Source: Holosporales bacterium
Lineage (GTDB): Bacteria > Pseudomonadota > Alphaproteobacteria > RUG11792
DNA: 64,000 bases
Direction of reading: 5' to 3'
NCBI GenBank assembly: GCA_031267075.1
Contig: JAIRZU010000005.1
Coordinates: forward strand, 23,518-87,517
This document shows positions 1-8,046 of the stretch, piece by piece. Position numbers and translations under genes: made by a program. Under the pieces are notes generated by a model, which ran no database searches, had not been told where the DNA came from, and worked only from the letters and a program-made list of their open reading frames with translations. How positions within the stretch are numbered: position 1 is the stretch's first letter; the number at the start of each line of letters is the position of its first letter.

Positions 1-1236
1 GTTCCCATATAACGCTTCTACATCGTGGCCACTGCCAATCACGGCCAGCGTCGGTGGAGTCTTGGTAATTCTCTCGATGCTCGCTGCCACGTCATCTATC
101 GTAACATCGTCAATTTTCTTGATCACCTCGAGAGGGGTTAGGACTCTTTTCATCAGCAAGAGTTGAGTAGCGACGTAGCATACTCTATCGATCGACGTTT
201 CAAGGTTGGAGAGCTCAGATACTTTTATCTGGGCCTTCGCTCGCTCAAGCTCTTCCTTTGTAATATCAGTCTTCATCTTGTTGAGCTCGGCGAGTGATAG
301 CTTGATAACGTCCGTTACTTTATCATCGTTACAGCCGGCACGGACCCCGAACATTCCCGTATCTCTATACCCACACCTAAACGAACTGACGGAGTATGCT
401 AGGCCTCTCTTCTCCCGAATCTCCTGGAATAACCTCGACGACATACCATCTCCGAGAATGACCTTCGCCACCCTAACAGCGTAGATGCTCGGATCCATGT
501 AGCTAACCCCCTCGAATCCCATGACCATGTGACTTTGGCCAAGGGCCCTCTCGATATATGTACAGCCTCCACAGTAGGTTTGCTTCTCCACATCGGAATC
601 TCCAGTTGGCTTTATGTTGGACATGTACTCATTAGCGAGAGCTACGAAGTCATCGTGCTCAATGTCTCCACTCGCTGCTAACACTATCTTATCGGCTGTG
701 TACTTCGTCATGTAGTTCAGTAGGTCCTGTGTGGTCATGCTACGAACACTATCTTCAGTACCGCTGATCGGTTTCCCAAGCCTTCTGCCGTCGTAGCACT
801 TCTCCTGGAATTTATCGAAAATGATGGCATCGGGCATATCGTCAATCATCTTTATCTCTTGTACGATGACGTCCTTCTCCCGTGCAAACTCCTCGGCATT
901 CATAATACTGTTTTGGGTGATATCTGCTATTATGCTAAGTGCGAGTTTAATGTCACGTTTCAGTACCCTGGCGTAGTAGGCAGTAACCTCCTTGTCTGTG
1001 TAGGCGTTCATTGCTCCACCTACCTCCTCCATTTCATTTGCTATCTGAAAGGCGGAACGGGTCTTCGTTCCCTTGAACATCATATGCTCGAGAAAGTGAG
1101 AAGCCCCAGCTTGCGAGTCATTTTCATTCACAGACCCAATGTTGACGAATACACCAATCGAGATGATTTGGTTGCCAGCCATCTTGTCCGTAACCACTGT
1201 GAGGCCGTTTGCTATTTTGGTTTCCCTGATGTTCAT
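1..1236 (-). CDS. M16 family zinc peptidase, C-terminus cut by window edge
   Basis: This is a processing-peptidase-like M16 metalloprotease. The frame is open from an ATG at 1236 to base 1, giving 412 residues, so only a short C-terminal piece is missing compared with the usual 420-450. The inverted zinc motif HFLEH is at residues 47-51, followed by FKGTKTRSA and by AREKDVIVQE, the region where the third zinc ligand normally lies. The second half contains LGDGMSSRLFQEIREKRGLAYSV, the typical M16 substrate-binding segment. Members of this family degrade or process peptides in the cytoplasm or periplasm; I see no signal peptide. A promoter with TTGACA, 18 bases and TACTAT lies 46-75 bases upstream, and its -35 box falls inside a transposase remnant. 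Confidence 0.9.
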   Translation of the reverse strand, partial: MNIRETKIANGLTVVTDKMAGNQIISIGVFVNIGSVNENDSQAGASHFLEHMMFKGTKTRSAFQIANEMEEVGGAMNAYTDKEVTAYYARVLKRDIKLALSIIADITQNSIMNAEEFAREKDVIVQEIKMIDDMPDAIIFDKFQEKCYDGRRLGKPISGTEDSVRSMTTQDLLNYMTKYTADKIVLAASGDIEHDDFVALANEYMSNIKPTGDSDVEKQTYCGGCTYIERALGQSHMVMGFEGVSYMDPSIYAVRVAKVILGDGMSSRLFQEIREKRGLAYSVSSFRCGYRDTGMFGVRAGCNDDKVTDVIKLSLAELNKMKTDITKEELERAKAQIKVSELSNLETSIDRVCYVATQLLLMKRVLTPLEVIKKIDDVTIDDVAASIERITKTPPTLAVIGSGHDVEALYGN

Positions 1237-1281
1237 GAGAGCTCTACGCTTGCAGTAAATTGTAATGTGCAACTGTCGGTT

Positions 1282-1311
1282 ATAGTACCCCTGTTAGCGG
1301 CTCTCTGTCAA
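1282..1311 (-). promoter_or_regulatory. Predicted sigma70 promoter of the M16 peptidase gene
   Basis: Reading the minus strand, TTGACA (1311-1306) is followed after 18 bases by TACTAT (1287-1282). The start codon is at 1236. The -35 box lies within the transposase fragment at 1294-1371. Confidence 0.6.
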
Positions 1312-1371
1312 GACACTGCTGAGGAAGGCGTACATACGTTGAAATTTCTCTTCAGAAATGCGATAGTGCAT
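1294..1371 (-). pseudogene. IS5-type transposase N-terminal fragment
   Basis: A 25-codon reading frame begins MHYRISEEKFQRMYAFL, which resembles the N-terminus of IS5-type transposases found in Rickettsiales. A stop follows at once. It is a relic that now contains the -35 box of the M16 gene. The assignment rests on motif memory only. Confidence 0.4.
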
Positions 1372-1392
1372 TGTGGCTCGAGTAGTAGGGTT

Positions 1393-1513
1393 TAGGCTCT
1401 GTGAGTGAAATTTACCTTTAAGCAAAAATGCGGTACAAAGCCGTTAATTAACCCAAAACATCGCACCGCACATGAAGTATCACGTACCAGAAAAGGCATG
1501 GCAAACAATCAGA
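1393..1513 (+). mobile_element. Insertion-sequence end and transposase start remnant
   Basis: The sequence starts TAGGCTCTGTGAGTGAAA, followed by an ATG at 1472 whose frame reads MKYHVPEKAWQTI. The same end-plus-start arrangement recurs at 31829 (TAGGCTCTGTTAGG, then MEYHMPEKDWQVIYSFL), and the end alone recurs at 19693. This is the left end of an IS5-like element cut off after about 15 codons. The remainder up to 1677 shows nothing I recognise. Confidence 0.5.
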
Positions 1514-1677
1514 ATTGGATTCTGTAGTGAATGCGTCCAGTTGTCATCAGCCGTATCTCAGTTCCGGATTGGCTGATCTCGACCAAGTTCAAGCAGGTCC
1601 GCGTGAGGCCTCTCATACCACATACATCCCTCGCAACTCACTGGTCTATCCACTTAGTAGATTCATAGAACAGGGGT

Positions 1678-2490
1678 TTACACCCCGCTATATGGAGGCT
1701 GGTCCGGAATTAGCGCCAGTGCCGCGGCCCTAGCTCTCCTCTGCCCCGTGCCGGGGAGTGTGCGGAGTGGCTGATTCCTTACGGTGCGCTGGGCTCGAGT
1801 CTTCGCTATCGAGTTAAGGATTGGTCCTCCGGTCCCTGTCTGGAGGATCGCGTCGTGCAGTTGATCTGCACGGTCGCACGCTTGCTCCCATGGGGATGGT
1901 TGGGGGTCGTTGCTCGTGTGTCTGGCGTACGGGTATCCGTTGCGCGTTGCTATTCGGGGTTTGCTTGGTTCTTCGATGCTAGCTAGTCGCAGTATCTCGC
2001 GTAGTTCGTTACTGACTCCGGGGATTGCGAATATAGTCATCAACTTATCCGAGCGGCAGGAGAAGGCGTAGGCTATGCTGGTCGAGATCTCGCTTCTCGT
2101 GGGTACTATGCCGAGGACTCTGGCAACCACCTTGTAGTGCAGCGTCGTAGGTGCCTCGCCGACTAGGGCGGCTATGTATTGGGTAGCTGGACAGCCGTAG
2201 CCCCTGTCGACTGGTAACCGTGGTGCAGGGCGACCGTCGGGAGGAGGAAGGAGAGTAGCCGGTATGGTGTCCTCTTCATCATCGCCGCTGACAGGGGGGG
2301 TGTAGAACCCATCGCTATCCAGCACTGGTTCCACACTATCCCGCGGGGCTAAGTCTCGCGGCGCGGGTGCGACTGCGTGTTGGGCATCGGGATTGAATCT
2401 CTGTGGCAGTCCAGGCCAGTACGACTGTTTGGTCGCTAGTGCTGTGCAGCTCATAAGCACGAAGGCCGAGCCTAGTATTGTTATTCTCAT
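1678..2490 (-). CDS. Predicted exported protein, unknown family
   Basis: I do not recognise this 270-residue protein. I chose the ATG at 2490 because GTGGAG lies a few bases upstream and because it starts a clean signal peptide, MRITILGSAFVLMSCTALAT; LMSC could also be read as a weak lipobox. The mature part is Pro- and Asp-rich at first (SGDDEEDTIPATLLPPPDG), then has a possibly folded middle (about residues 100-175) and ends in an Arg- and Ala-rich tail. It stands alone between IS debris and mlaA, with its own promoter. It fits the set of unrelated secreted proteins scattered through the window. Confidence 0.7.
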   Translation of the reverse strand: MRITILGSAFVLMSCTALATKQSYWPGLPQRFNPDAQHAVAPAPRDLAPRDSVEPVLDSDGFYTPPVSGDDEEDTIPATLLPPPDGRPAPRLPVDRGYGCPATQYIAALVGEAPTTLHYKVVARVLGIVPTRSEISTSIAYAFSCRSDKLMTIFAIPGVSNELREILRLASIEEPSKPRIATRNGYPYARHTSNDPQPSPWEQACDRADQLHDAILQTGTGGPILNSIAKTRAQRTVRNQPLRTLPGTGQRRARAAALALIPDQPPYSGV

Positions 2491-2525
2491 TTTTCTCCAC
2501 TTTAATGAATTGTTATCATTGATAT

Positions 2526-2554
2526 ATGGTATCAAAATTTTCTCGCGAATTCAA
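2526..2554 (-). promoter_or_regulatory. Predicted promoter of the exported-protein gene at 1678-2490
   Basis: On the minus strand TTGAAT (2554-2549), a 17-base spacer and TACCAT (2531-2526) lie 36-64 bases upstream of the start codon. The arrangement matches the promoters of the other exported-protein genes. Confidence 0.5.
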
Positions 2555-2633
2555 TTAAATTGCGCACTCTGTTCTATGCACGAAACTTGATCATGCCTGG
2601 GTGGAACTACATAGAGAGGGAGGTACCCATTCT

Positions 2634-3392
2634 CTATTCCTGCTCCATGGACATGACTGCCTTTCTCGTTGTAACGTACTTATCGTCTGAGACCTTCTCG
2701 AGTTCATTTGTGATCGGGAGTAGGGCGGATCGCTTCACGACAATGTTGGTACCGTAGATCACGTAGTACCACCTGCGGCGCACCTTTTTCTTACCACTAG
2801 CTATTGTGAGCTGCGTCAAAGGATCAAGAGGAATGTGGACCAGTTTCCCGACGCCTGATCTCATGCTGCCCTGACCCAGGAGTGGCAACACCAGATATGG
2901 CCCAGGCTTAGCTCCCCACTTTTTAAGCGTGTTTCCGAAGGACGTTGTCTTCTTATCGATTCCCATTTTGGCTGCAACATCAACAGCCCCAAACACACCT
3001 AGCACTGTGTTGATCAAGAATCGGAACACCGTCTTCACGACTCTCTCGCCATCTCCTTGCAAGATAAAATTGACAGCATCAATCGGCGAAAAGAAATTAT
3101 CAAGAGCGTTTGAGATACAGGTCTGCATCGGGTTTGGCGTTATGTGTCGGTACGCTGTGGCGACAGGCATTAGGAACACCTTATCGAGAATACTATTCAA
3201 CGCGAACATGAGTCTGTTGAAGGGCTCGAATGGATCGTAGTCGGGCTCTTCATCATCTTCATACAGATCTTCGAAGACCCACTCCCCAGCGTCCGAGGCC
3301 GGAGTAGCGCTTGTATCTGAAGCGCTACATACATCTCCTGATGTCAGGCAAAGCCCCATCAGTACGATCGTAAAAATTTTTGCCTTGGCCAT
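2634..3392 (-). CDS. mlaA: MlaA/VacJ-family outer membrane lipid asymmetry protein
   Basis: MlaA works in the outer membrane to remove misplaced phospholipids from the outer leaflet and pass them to the Mla retrograde pathway. The 252-residue protein has an N-terminal signal sequence (about residues 1-24), then an acidic linker (EDLYEDDEEPDYD) and the family hallmark DPFEPFNRLMFALN. It continues with NFFSPIDAVNFILQG and the MGIDKKTTSFGNTLKKWG and GPYLVLPLLGQGS segments typical of the family. No classic lipobox Cys is evident, so lipidation is uncertain. It starts 2 bases after the upstream CapD-like gene ends and is probably last in the dnaG-rpoD block. Confidence 0.9.
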   Translation of the reverse strand: MAKAKIFTIVLMGLCLTSGDVCSASDTSATPASDAGEWVFEDLYEDDEEPDYDPFEPFNRLMFALNSILDKVFLMPVATAYRHITPNPMQTCISNALDNFFSPIDAVNFILQGDGERVVKTVFRFLINTVLGVFGAVDVAAKMGIDKKTTSFGNTLKKWGAKPGPYLVLPLLGQGSMRSGVGKLVHIPLDPLTQLTIASGKKKVRRRWYYVIYGTNIVVKRSALLPITNELEKVSDDKYVTTRKAVMSMEQE

Positions 3393-3394
3393 CC

Positions 3395-4327
3395 TTACTC
3401 TGCTACAGTATCAAACATACACTGGTGTATGACGTGCATTAGTAATAATCCATGATCTTTGACGTATCTTACAAGAAATTTTTTAGCATTTTCGGGAATT
3501 GATTTTTCGGTAATGACAATCTGCCGCAGTGTGATGCCGTCTGCCTTGATTACCCGAAGCACAGCATGTATGTCGCGAAGCTCACCAACTATCGAAACTC
3601 CCCTTATAACTCTTCCAACATCCATTGGGTCAAATGTGAGGATCCCAACTGGTTCAAAGTTGAATGAAATGTCATCGTTCGAAACTATCTCATTCAGGAA
3701 GATCTCAGCTGACTCCTTGCTGCCGACCAACAGAACCATCGGATTCTCAATGAGTGTCTGCGGCCCGCTACTCGCCCGTTTCTCCTGAGCTCTCATCTTT
3801 TTAAGCTTCTGGCTATATAGCATTCTACTCAGGAGCCTCGGGATGAGCAGCATCAGTGTTAGCACAAATGTGTTTATCACGAGGACAGAGTACGGGAGGA
3901 AGTCCTCCTTGTTCATGAGGAGCATCAGCGGGAAAAACAGAATATCAGCTAAAACGACAGATAGCAGAATGGGAGCGAAATCCTCGATGGAGGTGTATCT
4001 CCAGAATGATTGGTGTATCTGCATCCAGGCGAAAACGCTTGAGCTCACCAGCCCGAAAACTAGCATATTCTTTAGGATGTAGGCAGGAGAGTAATCCAGA
4101 AAATCCATCCCTATTCTTAGGTGAATTGAAATGAAGATTGATAGGAAGGCGACGAAGCTGTCGAAGATCAATATAGCGTACGATTGATGGACGCTCGCCG
4201 CTTCGCCTCGTACCTTTCTATTAAACTCTATGATTTTGGGAAGCATCAGCCTGATGCTAGCTGCGATCCTATCACTCGCTATGTCAAGATATCGTCCTAT
4301 TGCGGATAAGCGCCTCTCGATGCTCAC
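3395..4327 (-). CDS. Stand-alone N-terminal half of a CapD/WbpM-type polysaccharide protein
   Basis: The 310 residues match the N-terminal half of FlaA1/CapD-type nucleoside-diphosphate-sugar enzymes. Four hydrophobic segments (about 50-70, 80-105, 120-140 and 145-165) are followed by a Rossmann-like sensing domain (VLLVGSKESAEIFLNEI, then GVSIVGELRDIHAVLRVIKADGI). The C-terminal epimerase/dehydratase domain that carries catalysis in full-length proteins of about 600 residues is absent: translation stops at 3395, two bases before mlaA. A separate partner or a purely structural or regulatory role are both possible. It lies 18 bases downstream of rpoD and is probably cotranscribed. Confidence 0.7.
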   Translation of the reverse strand: MSIERRLSAIGRYLDIASDRIAASIRLMLPKIIEFNRKVRGEAASVHQSYAILIFDSFVAFLSIFISIHLRIGMDFLDYSPAYILKNMLVFGLVSSSVFAWMQIHQSFWRYTSIEDFAPILLSVVLADILFFPLMLLMNKEDFLPYSVLVINTFVLTLMLLIPRLLSRMLYSQKLKKMRAQEKRASSGPQTLIENPMVLLVGSKESAEIFLNEIVSNDDISFNFEPVGILTFDPMDVGRVIRGVSIVGELRDIHAVLRVIKADGITLRQIVITEKSIPENAKKFLVRYVKDHGLLLMHVIHQCMFDTVAE

Positions 4328-4345
4328 TGGTATTCTCTCCTGTGC

Positions 4346-6211
4346 TTAGTTATCTAGAAAGCTTCGTAATCTCCGAGAACGACTCGGGTGTTTGAGCTTC
4401 CTCAGGGCCTTTGCCTCGATCTGCCTAATCCTCTCTCTTGTGACTGAGAACTGCTGCCCAACCTCTTCAAGGGTATGGTCAGTTGCTAGGCCTATTCCAA
4501 ACCTCATGCGCAGTACCCTTTCCTCGCGGCCTGTGAGCGTTGATAAAATCTTATTGGTTGCTGATTTGAGGTTCGCTTGAAGGGCGGCGTCGGCCGGGAG
4601 CACTGCGTTCTTATCTTCTATGAAATCTCCGAGGTGGCTCTCTTCTTCGTCTCCGATCGGCGTTTCCAAGCTAATTGGATCCTTCGCAATCTTCATGACT
4701 CTTCTGACTTTATCGAGAGGCATTATGAGCTTTGCTGCTAGTTCCTCATGTGTCGGTTCTCTCCCCAGTTCACTCATTAGCTGCTTCGACATCCTGACCA
4801 GCTTGTTTATCGTTTCAATCATATGTACTGGGATCCTGATGGTGCGTGCCTGATCTGCGATGGAGCGTGTAATAGCCTGCCTTATCCACCACGTTGCGTA
4901 CGTCGAGAACTTATAACCTCGCTTGTACTCGAATTTATCGACCGCCTTCATCAGCCCTATATTGCCTTCCTGTATCAGATCCAGGAACTGCAGCCCTCTG
5001 TTCATATACCGCTTTGCTATCGATATCACCAGCCTGAGGTTGGCCTCAATCATCTCCTTTTTCGCTCTTGCTTCATCGCGTTCCGCTCTCTGCACTACCT
5101 GCAAAGTATGCCTGAAAAACGAAAATGGAACTGCGGTGGTTTGTGATATGCTAGTGGATAGCTGCACTAACGTCTCCAGTAACTCCTTACTGGCGGAGCA
5201 GAATTGCTGCCAGCTCGTATCACTCCTGGTGGCCGTAAAGTCTTTAAGCCACTGCTCATCGAAATCCTTGTTAATGAGAAGTGCGGCAAGCTCCTGTCTA
5301 TCGATTCCAAGTTTCATTGCTTGAGATACGATCTTCCTTTCCATCTCAGGAATACGAGATGCGAGGGCTGCGTGCTGCTCTTTTATGCTAGCCGTCCTCT
5401 TCTCATTTAGATTTATCTCATTGAAGTTCTCTACGATCTCACGCCGAAGAGTGGCGTACTTCTCGCATGCATCAAGCTTCTTTGTATCGAATCCATACTC
5501 CTTTTGCAGCCTGTATATCTCAGAGTAAAGCTCAGCGTGTCTATCAAACTTTTGGAGCAGCTTCTGCTTCGCTTCCTCATCGTTTGTAATGTTCAGAATT
5601 CCCATTTCTTCTGGGGATAGATCGGCGTCTTCAGCATCATCCGAGTCGGAGTACTGCAGTTCTTCGTCGATGTTGTTCGAGTCTGTAGTAATGATATCCC
5701 TAAGCAGGACCATGTTGTTGTTGAGCCTTTCTCGTAGGGCAGCGATCATCTCAGCTGTAATTCTACTTTCGCACAGATTAGTCCTGAGGGTCGTCCTGTA
5801 CGTCTCTATCTTCATGGCTATCGTAACTTCACCCTCACGCGATAGGAGGGTTATGTTGCCCATCTCTTTTAGATATATCCTAACTGGATCATCGCCCTTC
5901 GCCTCTTCGGCTACCGGCTCTCCTTCCTCACCCATTCCAGGATGCTGGTCGTTAATGCTACTGACTATCTTCGTTTCCGATACGAGTGCTTCATCTTCAA
6001 TGCTTATTATCTTCACATCGTTATCGATAAAGTACGATACAATCGCATCGAGCTTCTCGGAGTCGTATTCAGAGCTAGGGAGCACTTCGTTCAGCTCTTC
6101 GTATGTTAGGTAGCCCTTTGTTTTATTGGATTTCATTAGGGTTATAACGTTTGGGTCAGACACGATGTGCTGCTCCCCGTTCATACCCTCATCATCAATT
6201 TCTCTATTCAT
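4346..6211 (-). CDS. rpoD: RNA polymerase primary sigma factor RpoD (sigma70)
   Basis: This is the housekeeping sigma factor. At 621 residues it has the usual length. Region 1.1 occupies the first ~80 residues, region 1.2 begins at DPVRIYLKEMGNITLLSREGE, and a long non-conserved acidic block follows. Region 2 contains ANLRLVISIAKRYMNRGLQF and YKFSTYATWWIRQAITR for -10 recognition and melting. Region 3 has IRIPVHMIETINKL, and region 4.2 ends VTRERIRQIEAKALRKLKHP for -35 recognition. It is 39 bases downstream of dnaG, the conserved primase-sigma arrangement. The start could also be the second Met, residue 10. Confidence 0.97.
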   Translation of the reverse strand: MNREIDDEGMNGEQHIVSDPNVITLMKSNKTKGYLTYEELNEVLPSSEYDSEKLDAIVSYFIDNDVKIISIEDEALVSETKIVSSINDQHPGMGEEGEPVAEEAKGDDPVRIYLKEMGNITLLSREGEVTIAMKIETYRTTLRTNLCESRITAEMIAALRERLNNNMVLLRDIITTDSNNIDEELQYSDSDDAEDADLSPEEMGILNITNDEEAKQKLLQKFDRHAELYSEIYRLQKEYGFDTKKLDACEKYATLRREIVENFNEINLNEKRTASIKEQHAALASRIPEMERKIVSQAMKLGIDRQELAALLINKDFDEQWLKDFTATRSDTSWQQFCSASKELLETLVQLSTSISQTTAVPFSFFRHTLQVVQRAERDEARAKKEMIEANLRLVISIAKRYMNRGLQFLDLIQEGNIGLMKAVDKFEYKRGYKFSTYATWWIRQAITRSIADQARTIRIPVHMIETINKLVRMSKQLMSELGREPTHEELAAKLIMPLDKVRRVMKIAKDPISLETPIGDEEESHLGDFIEDKNAVLPADAALQANLKSATNKILSTLTGREERVLRMRFGIGLATDHTLEEVGQQFSVTRERIRQIEAKALRKLKHPSRSRRLRSFLDN

Positions 6212-6250
6212 ATATATACCCCACCTTCCTTTTGGTAATGTGTGTGTTTC

Positions 6251-8020
6251 TTATGTGTCTTTCTGTCTATTTTTAATATGACTGATTTTAAGTTCCTTGA
6301 GCCTATCCCAGGCCTCGGTGCTCATACTTTCGTTGCAATCCTCCTTTGCTCGGGTAATGTCTGCGCGTTGCTGCTTATCTGAGAAGCCGCATACATACAT
6401 CCCCCTCCAAAGCTCCGTTACCGCTTCATCGTCCTTGTTTGCTACGTCGCAATTCTTAGAAGCGACAGATCTCACAAGTTGGATTTCGCTGGAGATGATT
6501 TGTCCATGCTGGTCTGATAGGTCGACTCCATCGATCGCTAGATCGCGTATCGTACTGAACCCTTTTCTTGAAAACTCAATGGTCGCCAACTCTTCTATCA
6601 CACACGGAATTACAGATGGACGCTCTAATAGTATATACAATAATGTCGCTTCCCACAAGAGGGTTTTTTCATCTTTGTTGATGGTAGGCAGCAGGGAATG
6701 CCTAAAGCGCTGTGGATTCCCAGGCGTTTGAGCAAATTCATGGATGGGCGATTTTTTTTTGTTGCTTGGTGCTAGGATCTGATATATCCTACTACTGATG
6801 TCGGATCTGTAAAGCTTCCTGATGTCTTGATCCTGGATGTCGTTTAGGCTGTCCAGGGTGTCTTTTTTCCACTTAGCCGTCTGTTCTGGAGTTCTGCTAC
6901 TTTGTGGCTTCAACTGGCTGACGAAGTGTTCCCAGATGAAATCGATCAAGTTTATAGGTTTCTCAAGTATCTGGGACATTGCTGCCTTTCCGAATTTCTG
7001 AAGAAATGAATCCGGATCGCTGCCACCAGGGATAACACAGAATTTCAGGCTTTTCCCAGGCTGCAGATGCTGCATTGCTAGGAATGCAATCTTTACCATT
7101 GCGTTATAGCCGGCCGCATCACCGTCGAGGCATATGATTGGTTCATCTGACGATTGCCAGAGCTTCACTAGATGCTCAACTGAGAATGATGTTCCCATCG
7201 ATGCAACGGTCGTGTTGAAGCCATACTGATGCATCGCAATAACATCGATGTATCCCTCAACCAATATAAATGTACTGGCCTTAGAGATATTTCTTGATGC
7301 GATGTTGAAGGCATACAGGGTTGCGCGTTTTTGGAATAAGGCAGTTTCAGGAGAGTTCAGGTATTTGGGAGCGGAATCCTTCCGCAGTGCACGACCGCCA
7401 AAGGCTATCGGCCACCCCCGTTTATTGAAGACCGGAAAGATAATCCTGTCTCTGAAGTAACATACAGATTGCCCATTCCTTTGAGCAAAGAGACCTGACT
7501 TCAGGATGTCCGACATCTCAAATCCAGACGTCACAAGGTGTGACATTAGTAAGTTACCATTTAGAGGAGCGTACCCAATTGAAAACTGTTCAACACATGA
7601 CTTATCAATCCCGCGTGATTCGCAGTACTCCGCCGCCTTACCTTCCAAATGCGCCTTGAAAAACTCGAGCGCTTTTTGCATGATTTTAAGTTGGACGGAG
7701 TCGTCGTCACTGTAGTTCCCCTTCTCTGGGAGTTTGATACCAGCCATTTCGGCGAGTATCTCAATTGCCTGAGGGAACTGTATACCGCGCTTCTTCATGA
7801 TGTAGGCTATGATATCACCAGATGCACCACAGCCGAAGCAGTAGAACGTCCCCTTATCATCATTCACGAAGAACGACCCGGTCTTCTCACTATGAAACGG
7901 GCAGTTACCAACATGCTCCCTTCCGCGTTTCCGGAGGGGCGTATCTTTCCCAACAATTTCTGATAGCAGCAGCTTGTCCTTGATTCGGCCGAGTACTGCA
8001 TTTATCCCTGTGACGCTCAT
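6251..8020 (-). CDS. dnaG: DNA primase DnaG
   Basis: DnaG makes RNA primers at the replication fork. The 589-residue protein shows the CHC2-type zinc finger (CPFHSEKTGSFFVNDDKGTF, then YCFGC, about residues 40-66), the catalytic core start and a Toprim fold with LVEGYIDVIAMHQYG and CLDGDAAGYNAM. The C-terminal helicase-binding region is poorly conserved. A run of nine A residues on the coding strand (6743-6751 on the plus strand as T) encodes KKK near residue 424 and could allow slippage. The gene starts only 26 bases from the divergent KefB-like gene and is first in the dnaG-rpoD-CapD-mlaA block. Confidence 0.96.
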   Translation of the reverse strand: MSVTGINAVLGRIKDKLLLSEIVGKDTPLRKRGREHVGNCPFHSEKTGSFFVNDDKGTFYCFGCGASGDIIAYIMKKRGIQFPQAIEILAEMAGIKLPEKGNYSDDDSVQLKIMQKALEFFKAHLEGKAAEYCESRGIDKSCVEQFSIGYAPLNGNLLMSHLVTSGFEMSDILKSGLFAQRNGQSVCYFRDRIIFPVFNKRGWPIAFGGRALRKDSAPKYLNSPETALFQKRATLYAFNIASRNISKASTFILVEGYIDVIAMHQYGFNTTVASMGTSFSVEHLVKLWQSSDEPIICLDGDAAGYNAMVKIAFLAMQHLQPGKSLKFCVIPGGSDPDSFLQKFGKAAMSQILEKPINLIDFIWEHFVSQLKPQSSRTPEQTAKWKKDTLDSLNDIQDQDIRKLYRSDISSRIYQILAPSNKKKSPIHEFAQTPGNPQRFRHSLLPTINKDEKTLLWEATLLYILLERPSVIPCVIEELATIEFSRKGFSTIRDLAIDGVDLSDQHGQIISSEIQLVRSVASKNCDVANKDDEAVTELWRGMYVCGFSDKQQRADITRAKEDCNESMSTEAWDRLKELKISHIKNRQKDT

Positions 8021-8046
8021 GGCGTCTATGTTACAATATTCCTGCT

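Noticed and set aside
859..1395. 178-codon plus-strand frame at the left end
   Set aside because: It lies opposite the M16 peptidase, whose HFLEH motif and conserved segments show the minus strand to be coding.
1515..1733. 72-codon plus-strand frame between IS debris and the exported gene
   Set aside because: No ribosome site, no family match, and it overlaps the 3' end of the better supported minus-strand gene.
6743..6751. A9 tract in dnaG as a deliberate frameshift site
   Set aside because: dnaG is continuous through it and encodes plain lysines; long A runs are common in low-GC-type genomes.
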